From Macrosoma leucophasiata (Eukaryota; Arthropoda; Insecta; Lepidoptera; Hedylidae), in NCBI GenBank assembly GCA_036365455.1, contig JAWQUS010000020.1, positions 20,407,001-20,471,000 on the forward strand: DNA of 64,000 nucleotides, in the 5' to 3' direction. Within the stretch, counting starts at the first letter, position 1. The number at the start of each line of letters is the position of its first letter. Shown here one piece after another: positions 21,901-33,900 of this stretch. Position numbers and translations under genes: made by a program. The notes under the pieces were generated by a model. The model made no database searches. It had not been told where the DNA came from and was given only the letters and a program-made list of their open reading frames with translations.

Positions 21901-24900
21901 TAAATTATAATGGACAGCGACTTTGATACATTGAGCTTGTAGTATTTCTGCAACTGGTGGTAGTAGGTATCACTAACTTGTGATCACTTACCTAAATTGA
22001 CATGAGATACTTAAGTTTGTAAACAAAGGAGACGGGTCATTTAGTGCTCGCAAAATCGTTTCTGGTTCCCATCACACAGCACATTTTGTAATATTGTTAA
22101 CAATTTGCAATCCAACCCAAGTTTTACTTTATCTTAATATATAGGTATACCTACCTACTTCAATTATTGGCAGTTCAAAAAATGCCCGAATTTCAAGTTA
22201 TTGACTTAATTTGTTCAGTGTTAACACCTGAGCCCAGAAATGTATGGATCAGTACCATTATCCTTTAACTGTTATCAGGAGCCATATTATGATTTATCAC
22301 CTATCACCAATTTATTTTTTTCTATTTAAATCGAGCGTACCTATTGTTCAATTTTTTGGTGAGGAAATATCCACAGACGTAGAATACAGAAGAGGTCAGG
22401 GAGTTGTGTAAGAACCGGAGTAGGTACCTACTTGACGCTCTACGCTCTGCCTTACGGGGTGTAAGGAACTTGGCGTGCCGATACATGGGTACACAATTCT
22501 ACCAAAAAAGTAGAGGTTTCAATTAAGATCCGTAGTCATTTCCGAATCTTATACTGTTTTGCATCTTTTTCTGAAATTACAATATTGTACAGGACTGCGT
22601 AATCAGAATGCGGATACGATGAACACTACCATTTAGCGGCAGAACGAATGGATAACGCGGTGTACATTCATTATCGAATGCACCTAAGTATATCTTAATT
22701 CTAAGTACCTATATTTAATTAAGATATTGTTAAGTGTTATTTTCGACACTTGCTTTGATCTACTTCATAAACGTAGGTATCTGTTATAACTTAAGTAGGT
22801 ATTTTGTCCGGTATTTAGCGCTTCATAATAATATAATAATATGTTGGATATGTCGTTCACCAACAGTTCAAAATAAACTGCATCAAATAATTCTGAACGG
22901 TTCATCGGTATGGCAGTGCATAAAATACGAACAAACGCAAAGAGATTATTATTATCTTATTTATTAATTATCTTTCGTCCCGATTCTTCGGATCTTCGGA
23001 CCAACGCACCGTTGCTTTTAATTCTAAGCTTTAAATAAATTCGGTGAACTATCGAAAGACCAGGGGAAATAAATACAATCCCTTTCGATCACAATTCCAG
23101 AAAAAATCTGCAGTGAGTTTTGCAGATTTGCATATCATTAGAATCTGACTCAGACTAGAGAGTTAGGTACTAGGTATTAGTCATTTTAAAAGACATGTTC
23201 CTAGGCTAAACTATTTCATATTTCACCGTTGAAGTAGTCACGTCGAACGCATTTATTGCTCAGTGAATTCCAGCGTGTAATTTGCGAATAATTTCACTTC
23301 ACAACCTAAGTATTGCCTTACATTTTAAATATTTAACTTATCACGTACTAGGCAAATCCAGCGTCGATTGCGTTTGTTTAGGATTATTTATTATCTGAAG
23401 AGCATTGTCGAAAAATACTTTTTTTTTTTTTATGTTATAAAAGTGGCAAACAAGCGTGCAGTTCACATTGATGTTAAGTGATGACTGCAGCCTATAGACA
23501 CCCACACAATGACCAGAGGTCAAAATGTAAATGCGCTGCCACTCCTGAGGCATTAGGTGTTATGCCTCTGTGCCGGAAATTACAGGTAATGCGGTGGTGC
23601 CTACGCCCGCGAGCTTCGTCACTGGAGCTCTACCACCAGTAAAATTATTCGAGATTATTCTAAATACTCCGAGAAAATACTTCGACAAGCTACTATTAGC
23701 TACGCTATCGAACTCAACTGGGACAATAGGACTCGATAGGGAAGGAATTCGAAGGTATAGGCACCTAATATAATTTACCACATTAGATACACCACCCTCC
23801 TGGGAGGCCTGAGTAAGTGGGCGCCCGCCTGGTTAACGCTTCTCTGACTAGGTATATGGCCAGTTTGACGCTGGTGCTGAACACTATCATTTGGTGGGAG
23901 ATACATTAGGTAATGCGGTGGTGCCTACCCCCTTGAGCTCTTAGATAGTAGATACTCTTCCACCAGTAGAAATTAAGCTATTCAGTTTAATTCTTAAGAA
24001 GCGACGCGCCCAAAGTTTGAGATAATCTGAGCACTCCTACGCACCAATATTTTACTTTAGGTACTTATTTGCTATCCAATAGTAGCATTCAGCACTATCG
24101 TGTTGCGATTGATGATGTACTTATGACATCTACAATGAGACCTCAAGTTTTTAATGGTAATAGTTAGGTTTAATTATTATTTATTTTGAATTGCATGCCC
24201 CTTACATAAAAAAGAGAGAGTAAAGGTCCTGATATGGGAAGAACTGCTGAAGTTCAGGCTGGATGCGTTCAGCCACCCTAACTTTAATATCCCCGAGTTG
24301 GTTTTACGAGATTTTTACAGCGGGTTCGCAGTACGCAGTGAATACCTAATCAGGCTTTATCGGGTGACGGCGCCTCGTTGCAGTGTCTGTATTACTCTCA
24401 TCTACATTCCACTGTGACACGATGAGTGAAGAATCTGGAGATCTATGTAGATTTATGGAAAATGTTGGGAATTAACGCAGCCTCATTTATCTATCGATAT
24501 AGGGTCTTTGGCCTTTAAATAGTGATACTGGTATCTTTAAAAAGGCAATTTTTGCAAGTTTTCGTTATATTTGGGGTATTTATGACTTTTATTAAAGCCT
24601 TACACTTTTCTTAATTTTTACTAAGAAAATCATCAGTTCAGCCGAAAGACTGGTAGACAAAACATTCTCCAAAGATGGGTAGGTATAATATAGTGCTGTG
24701 CGTCATAAGCGAGAATATGTCATAATCGCCACATTTGGCATGCGAGTTGGCGATCGCAAGGGTGGTCGTTTTATTGCGGGACACTGCTGCCTATCTTGCG
24801 TTACTGTATTTACTAACTAACTGGCGCTTAATGGAATATTTTTGCCGCCTTTGTTCGCTCAACTGATGAAAATGTGGTTAAATTTATCTAATTTTGTCAA

Positions 24901-27900
24901 ATCCGTTAGGTTATGTTAGTTATATTTCTATGCCGTAGATTTGCTGTAGATCGTTAGGAAATTTAAGACTTCGTAGAGCCAAAGGCAATACAGTTAATCG
25001 TTTTACTAAAACATGAACAAAGTTTTGCAAATTCCATGAACACATTCTTGCAAATTTCAATAAGTCTGTTTATATAAGCGGAAATTTTTATATTTATTAA
25101 AAAATACTTTAAAACGTAACCCAAAAAATGACCTAAGGTAATGTGTAATATCTTCAGTTATAATCATGCTGCTGCAGTAGCAGGAGCGAGGTACCTATTG
25201 GGCGGACAAAATTTGACAAAATTAAACGTATCGAGCCGATGACTCGAAAAGAAGAAGTTATAATCATTAATTGTTTAACGGCTGTCAACTTATTTAACTA
25301 TGACTCAACGAAACTACTTAAGTAAAACCATACAGGGTCAGGAAAAGTAATGTATTTTTGACAAAAACATACGTAAGATTTTGAGAGAAATCGTCGAACT
25401 ATATACATATATAAAACCCACTACCTATGTATTATTTTTATTGTTACTTTGTTTTAGAGATATTTTATAGAATTATAGTTTCTTTCCGCTTGTCAACTTT
25501 AATCTCATGGAAAGTTTTTATTCTCAATGCATACTCGAGATTTCTTTTTTATGTATTGAATTTGAAAGTTTATATGTCTTACATGTGTTTTTCTTTTCTC
25601 TTCTAGTTAAAATATTTTTTTGATTTGTATTCAATTTAGTATTCAACAAGATAGAACGCAATAAGACTATGACTTATGACATGACAATGTGATGACACTG
25701 ATGACATTGTCAATCTGAACTGTCAAAATGAATGTTTTTTTTATTTTTTGTTATGGCATCGCTATTACGCATATTGCCAGTGTCAAGTAAAACGATATTT
25801 CGTATTTATTTAAGCAGCGTAAAAGTTAGTATAATATAGTCATCAAGTATAATATGTATGTATTAAGTATATAAGTTATCAAGTATAATATGTCAGTCAA
25901 GTGAGTTACAATCAAGTTATTCGAGTAAAGCGATGGCTACTTTACCAGAACATTTACAATGAAGTTTTGGAGGCAACCTGAAAGGTTGTGTTTTCGCACT
26001 GTTATTATATTTCACTTTACACGGGCACTGTAATAAACTTATATCAAACAAAATGCCACCAACTTTATTCAATATAACTTAAAAATACACCATTAAAATG
26101 AAATAAAATAAGAGCACCATACGCCTCTTTCAAGGTTCCCGCCAAAACTGTCCAATTGAATCACTTTGTACCTTAGATTTTTTTTTTATATTCTTGCTAT
26201 CCTAAAATGTGACTGTTCGTAATATTGTACTTACTTTATTTTTATTTTTGTTTGTTTTTTATTGTTGTTATTAATAAAGAATGTATAGCCGTCTATGACG
26301 AAACTTTGTGGTCCTAACGGAAGACCAGCGCTGGTTGTTCCTCAACCAGCACATGCTGAGTTAGGACCAATTTGTATTAATGTAATTTTTATTCGCTGTT
26401 ACCTAAAATACTCTTCGCACATTGGTACAAATAAATGTTCTTTCTTTCTTTCTTTCTTATAGGTATACACTTTATCGATACAGTTTTTTTTATGTAATGA
26501 AGGTGGCAAACAAGCATGCAGTTTACATAGATGTTAAGTGATGACAGCCTATTGACATATACACAAAACCAGAGGTCACAATGCAGATGCGTTACCACCC
26601 CTGAGACCTAAGGTGCTATGTCTCTGTGATTGTCATTACGGGGCCATATATTATATTACCATGTTTTTTCCGAGTAGATCATACCGCCAGTTACAGACAA
26701 CAGGCGGGGCCCACATCAGTTCGTCGCAACTTTCCACATTAACCCCGACTATAAATTCACTTGATTTGTTTAAGCGACGAATAGTCTAGATTATTGTAGT
26801 TCTACTTGTTTCTAGAATTACGTTTGAAGTACAAGCATGTGGAAAAACTGAAGGTTAACCGTGTATTTACTTAATGAATAGGTAGGAGATGTTTGTCAAT
26901 GTATGCACAGATCCGCGGTTCCCCAGTTATATTTTTAAAAACTGTAGTAGGTAGTCATGAAGTGGCAAACAAGCATACCTTCAGTTTATATTGGTAGTTA
27001 AGTAATACTGTAGACTATAAACTTCTACATGAAACCAGAGATTTTAATGTAGTTGTAGTATAGTAGTAGTGCGTTGTCTCTCGTAATATTTCCCAAATTT
27101 GAGGGCATAGGTATTAATGTTTTATATCCAATATTTCAATTGGAAAATAATCCAATTGTATGTTGTCTTCTTACTCGATAATCAGGGGATCAAACCCGGA
27201 TCCTAGAATTAAGTAAGACTGACTATTATTAAGCTAATGTGTTAGAGGATTGTATGGAGAAAGGCTTACAATTGAATGTGGATAAAACTAAAGTATTAGT
27301 ATTTGAAAGAGATGAACAGAGAACAAATGCAAGGGTAGTAGTAGATGATGCAGTGTTAGAACAGGTTGATGAAATTGTATATCTTGGATGTGCTTTTAGC
27401 AAGGATGGTAGGTACACCACTGACATAGAAAGAAGAGTGCTTGCTGAGAATTGCGTGAATGGAGCGTTGGGTAAGCTGCTAGAATCTAAACATCTCAGCC
27501 AGCGGGCTCGACTAGCCGTACATAATGCTGTACTTACTCCAACGCTTTTATATGGAAGCGAGAGCTGGGTATGCAGGAAAGAGCATGAAAGTAAGTTGAA
27601 CGCGGTCGAGATGAGATCTTTGCGCAAGATCTGCGGTGTATCACTCACCGATCGCGTTCGTAATGAAGATGTAAGAAAGAGACTTTGTGTGAATGATAGT
27701 ATCGGTGTAAAAATGAAAAAAGGCATGCTCCGATGGTTCGGGCATATAGAAAGAATGTCGAATGAGCGAATGACTAAACAGATATACAATGCGAATGTGG
27801 ATGGTTGCAGAGATCCAGGAAGACCAAGGCTGACCTACCATGACCAAATAGGTCGAGTTCTGTCTGATGGTGGGGTCAAAAGTCTTAGGAATCGGCGTGC

Positions 27901-30900
27901 ATGTATGAAGAGAATGATGAAGGTAGACGAGGCACGAGAGGTTTGTCAGAACCGGGATGTCTGGCTCTACACTCTCTGCCTACCCCGTTAGGGACCTGGC
28001 GTGAAGATACATATATATAATGTGTTAGAGGCAGGGACGCAGTTGGTTCTACAAGTTTCTAATACATAAAAGAAATTTACATACCTTTAATACATTTTAA
28101 ACAAAAAAAAGTTTGCGGAGAATCCATTATCCATTTAGGGTTATAAATAAATTATAGTTTGAAAAAGCACTAAAAGAAAATGTCTTTAAAACTAATTTAA
28201 CTTAAAATAAAAATAAAACTGTTGTAATCAATTGAAAAATTCATATTATTGTACAAAAACGAGGAGGGCTTGAGGAACTAGAGTTATAATATAAAATATT
28301 TATCACAAAACGTCATTGGATATATGTCGGATATATATCATGATATATATATCCATTGATATATATCCTTCGAACTCTGATCAGGATAAATAATTTAAGT
28401 TATAATTTGGAGAATATTACGATTGTGTATTTTTTGCCGAATCATTAAATAAGACGTACCTAATATATTAATTTAATAATTCTCTAATTAGCTCCATGAA
28501 ACTGTAAAGGTTTCAGAGGGGATTCAGAATCATATTTTAAATGATATTTTTATTAACAAGCTCTTTTCTTAATCCCAAATAAAAGTTAAATCTTTTGGGG
28601 GATATCCCGGAGGTATCTCCAAAAACTAAAGTAGGTTAAATGTTTTTTTTTGCATTGACAGGATTCGCAATGTTCGCAGTTCGCAAGTTCCCGAAGAATT
28701 CACAGGCAAGAAGAAAACACAGGCATTAAGTTATATTTTTTAATCAAAGCCTAATTTATCGATCGCTTTAAATACATGTCACGTCGCCGACTGAAAAAGT
28801 GTAGGTAATCGAGTTTTTGTTTTCTTTATATCATGAATGTGGCAAACAAGCATGCAGTAACATTGATCTTGACGAATAAGTTTTTCTTTTTCTTCATTTA
28901 TTATCATTGAAGGAATTGAAAAATTTTATGATTATTATGTTTTAACCAAATAGTTTAAATTTTAATTTTTAATTTACTATTAATATATGATTTTTCTTTA
29001 CTATATGTAATGGTTATTCGCTCTAGGTAGTTTATGATTTATTGACGTTTTGAAAGTATCTGTAAAGATCTATTCGAAATAAAAATATTTTCTATTCTAT
29101 TCTATTTTCTAGTTCACATGGATGTTAAGTCATCACTTAAAATCCACGACAACACATCTTGACTGCAGCCTATAGACACTTACACAAAAACAAGAGGTGA
29201 AATTGCATTGATTCGTTGCCACTCCTGAGACCTTGGATGTCATGTCTCTGTGATAGTTATTATGGGGCCAAACATTCACTGCAATCACAATTAATATGGT
29301 ATGTATAACTACCTACCTACTTGGTAAAAAAATAAAAAACGATACCTATATACGATAACGATAACGATACTATTCTTTATGAATCTAACTAGTTAGAACT
29401 TAGAACTGTTAGAAGTAGCCATAGTCTGCTAAACAGAGTTGAGACTCTAACATCTTTAACAATTCTGATCTATGACTATGACTATTCCTAATTCAATTTG
29501 CCTGAAGACAAATATTCCCAACTTTTATCTTAATGCATCGATTTGTAGCAAAACTCTTTGACGTGGCGTCGAACATTAAATGAAATACTTGACGTTTCAC
29601 GAGTATTCTTAGTTCTTGTCTCTCGGATCTACTTTTTCAATCGAAGGACCGAATTACCTCGCAATGCTCTTGCGTCAACAACAAAATCAAAGGATTCTAT
29701 TGCCGAGTACTCGCTGTCTAGTCGAAATTCGTGACAAAAGTCACTTTGTCCATTAGAGAAGTGCTCGCTAAAAGGATCTTCGTATATTCGATGTTATGTC
29801 AGAAGGGTTCTCGTGGATTTTTCACTCTGCAACCATTAGGTTGCTTGCACATTGGTGGTAGCAACGCGGGAAATGATACTTGCTATTTTGTCTGTAGACT
29901 GTGTTGTATTTCATTGTGTTTGTAGGTATCTGACGTTACATATTAGTGTACTTTGGTTTGAATTTTCTTGAATTACAGAAAGAATTCGTTTCGTCATAAA
30001 AGTATATTGATGTACCTACTCAATACCCATTATGTTTAACGTTGCTTTTTCCAGTTTTGTTTCTGAAATTATATTCGCTTGGCCTTTCATTTGTTTAACC
30101 TTACTTTATATCTCAATGTATTTCTTCGAAAACATTGCAGTAGCTTTGCGTAAATTAATAAAAATATCTGTTTGAATTAAATATTGAATTTAAAGTAGCA
30201 AGTTAATTTTGCGTTGGATTTTATCTGCATTACCAAATGTGAAATATCTTACCTATTTGTTTATATAAAGATTGTTCTTTGCATATATATTATCTCAGTT
30301 TTCAAAAACTTTTGTCCTAATCAACAAATTTTATGATAAATCTATCCTTTTGACTTTACGTAAACTGCCGACTATAGTATTCTTGGCACTTTGTTCAGCA
30401 AATACGCTGTCATGACGCAATCACGTTATGGTACTGTATAGTGACGTCATCTCGTGCTTTATGCACTCCGCCTAAGATTGCTGGTGTCATTTCGTTGCGA
30501 GATAAAAGAGTGATGCACAAAGCAAGTGTGTAATAGGCAGATAATTCTATAAGGCACTCTGGATGCATTACACTCCATTCTTTGGTCTTTGATGTCGACT
30601 GTGTCGTGGACAATTGGATGATATTGAAGGATTGAAAATGCGGTTTGTAATTGCAATATGTTTTAATAGTACTGCTTTAATATTGGGACTGAGTGCATTG
30701 TGATTGCATTCAGTTATTTTGTCGCATGCCTTTGGAGATGGAGATGAAGTTCATTTTGAGGGCAGATTTGCGGTTTTAAGTTTTTTTGTTAGGTTTTTAA
30801 ATGAAATTGTTGAGTATTTGTGTATATTATTATACCATTCAAGTTTAAATATTGCTCTAATAATGTTTGCAGTTAATAATATATGAAGAAATAAATATAT

Positions 30901-33900
30901 CTAAGTATTATAAGTAACAAGAAGAGAGAGAGAGTTGAAAGAGAGAACGTGTGCTCTATCATAATTTTTTGTTTAAAAGCTTTATATTATTCATTAGTCA
31001 CTAAGACAAGTATCCAATTAGTCTATTAAAATTGTGTCTATTGATTATTTAATTTGTAATATTTAATTTATTTAACTTTTAATTTTATTATTTATGTGGA
31101 AATTAATTATTTTTATATTATATTTTTATTTTGTACCTACTATGGATCTGTGATCTGAAATAACTGATTAAATAAATAAATAAAATCAAAAAATGATTCT
31201 GATTTTACGCTACAATCTTTACTTTTACACTACAAAAATCTTCCTTTGGTACTTTTTAAAGACAACAAGAGCAAGAAAGCATGTAATATTAAACTAGGAT
31301 TAATATTTTCATTTAATATTATTGTCGGGGACTTTCTACAGCCTTCCGGACGAAGACACCCACGCGCGCGCACCCTTCACCTTTCCACTACTAGCTAATC
31401 TAACGTTCGTTAAAAATTCAATACAGCCTAAATTAAAGTCCGCTTAGTATTTTATTCCACCTCAATATATGGTCCTTCGAGCCGGATTTATTTTATTTGT
31501 CTTTAGACTGTCTGTAGACTACAGATACAATATTTTTGAAGTGTTTGGGATTGAATTAAAACAATTAAAGTAACTTAACTATCCGCCAAGAAAAAAACCT
31601 AAGAAATGTTTTGATGTTTCATTTGAATTAATGAACCTTCATTATATTTTTATTATTGACTAAACTATTATACAGATGCTCGATTTATTTTAATTTAAGA
31701 TTCACTATCAAATTTTTCTTATAAAAAAATAAGTACAGTCGTTAGAGTTAATAATGAGACAATATTTTAAATAAAATATTTTTTATATTCATATTCACAT
31801 AAAAAATATTTCATATAAAATATTGTGTAAAAAAATGAAACTGCTCTAAAAACATTCCAAGGCGCGAAAAGAGCGAGCCAACAACAAAACGTCGCGACTG
31901 TACCTCGGTATGTACAACGGTATATTTGCGTTGAAAAATACGCGAAAGTACTGCTAAGTACATAATTAATATGTAAGCGTGAGGCAGCCCTTTAAATCTG
32001 CGTTAATCAAGGCTTAGACAATGCGGCGGCCATGTTGGCGGGGCCCTCTCTCGCCCCACCCCACCCTCCCCACTGCGCAGGCTTATGGGGCATAAGGCTC
32101 TGAACACATTCGCCGCGATTCACTGCCACTCGTCTGCTGTAAGTATTATGTACATTATGTAGCCTTAAGATTTCCGCTGACTGACAGTTATGTTTTTTTT
32201 ATTGAAGGATAGGATCACTTTTGATAAAAAAAAAATAATATCTTCATCACGTAACACCTTCATGGCATGTTTTTTTAATTATTTGGGATAAAAAATTGAA
32301 AAGATCATTAAAATGAATGAAAGGAGAATGATACTGTTCCATACATTTCTGGGCCCAGTGTCAACACTGTACAAATTATGTCATTTTCAATTAACTATAA
32401 AACGAATAATTTGAAATTAAAGCATATTTTTAATTGCCAGTAGGTAATTGAAGTATATTTATGTTTTAAAAAAGTTGGGTTAGATTGCTAATTGTTAACT
32501 AGAATACAAAATGTACCGTTTATTAGGTTAGCCAGTAACCATTAGATAGTAGATTTTGCGGGCCCAAAATTACCCGTCTAGTTGATACAAGTCTATGCAC
32601 TAAACTACTATAAACATACTACCATTCGACGATGAATAAAATTACATTTGTATTTCGTTATAATTAAACGCCATTTTATATTTCTAAAGTGATATTAAAA
32701 TTGACTCTTTTGAAAATATTGTTATTCCATCTTATTGAAATAAAGCATCCGCAAGAACTGATAGGTACTTCTATTAATCCGTGACTCGCTTAACGAGCTA
32801 ATGGATTTATTCCATAATGTACCTATATGCTGGAGAGCGGTACTATTTTACAAGTGAATTAAATGTAATGCTGTGAAATCGACTGGACATCTGGAATACT
32901 GACGATCCAGGACTACGTAACAGGCTCGAAAATCTGAGCCTGCGCAGAGGCATTTGGATTCTGTGCTTGTTGTACCGTCTCTACAATGGTGAGTGCTCTG
33001 ATGAACTTTTCGACATGGTGCCACAGTCTCCTTTCCTACGCCGTACCACCCGCCGAAGAGAGAAGTTTCACTTACACCGACTGGACACCTGGCAGTGCTC
33101 AACGGTGCGGTTTCCATGTTCGTTCCTGCCCAGAACGTGTAAATTGTGGAACGAACTTCCCTCTGAGGTGTTCCCTAGGTGCTTATCAAACTACTCACGT
33201 CATTTTCAGCATCAGTAATATAAAAAATCTTAAGACTCCGCCTATCAAGACACTGTTATAAAGATTGTAGATATTAGTGTAATATTTTTCAGACTTTTTA
33301 TTACACTAGAATTCTATTAATTACAAATACTATAGATCTCTTCATGAGCACTACAACTCTCTAGTCTGCATATCTTTTTTGATTGGTATTAATTCCATAG
33401 AAATAGAAATAGAAAATATTTTTATTTCGAATAGATCTTTACAGATACTTTCAAAACGTCAATAAATCATAAACTACCTAGAGCGAATAACCATTACATA
33501 TAGTAAAAGCAAAATCATATATTAATAGTAAATTAAAAATTAAAATTTAAACTATTTGGTTAAAACAATAAATGAAGAAAAAGAAAAACTTATTCGTCAA
33601 GATCAATGTTATTCACTTAGCAGAGTTCCAAGTGCAGTCACTACTGAGAAGAACTCCGCTACCCAACAAACTCAGTAAGAGCTCTTTTAAATGAGAGCTT
33701 AAATCTAGTACAGATAGATTATCGTGAAAAATCAAATAATGTCAACGTCCATAGCATAGATGCAAATAAACTGCTATCTACTAAATGTGATGTAGCCCCT
33801 GCAAACCAGAACAGACCAGTCCCCACCAACAGCACCCGTTCACGAGTATGACGCATGTGACAGCCATTACCCTCCTCGACCATTTTAGAGGGAAGTGAGC

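Noticed and set aside
27229..27789. 186-residue frame on - opposite the LINE
   Set aside because: Antisense shadow of the LINE ORF2 fragment, which has clear RT C-terminal motifs on +.
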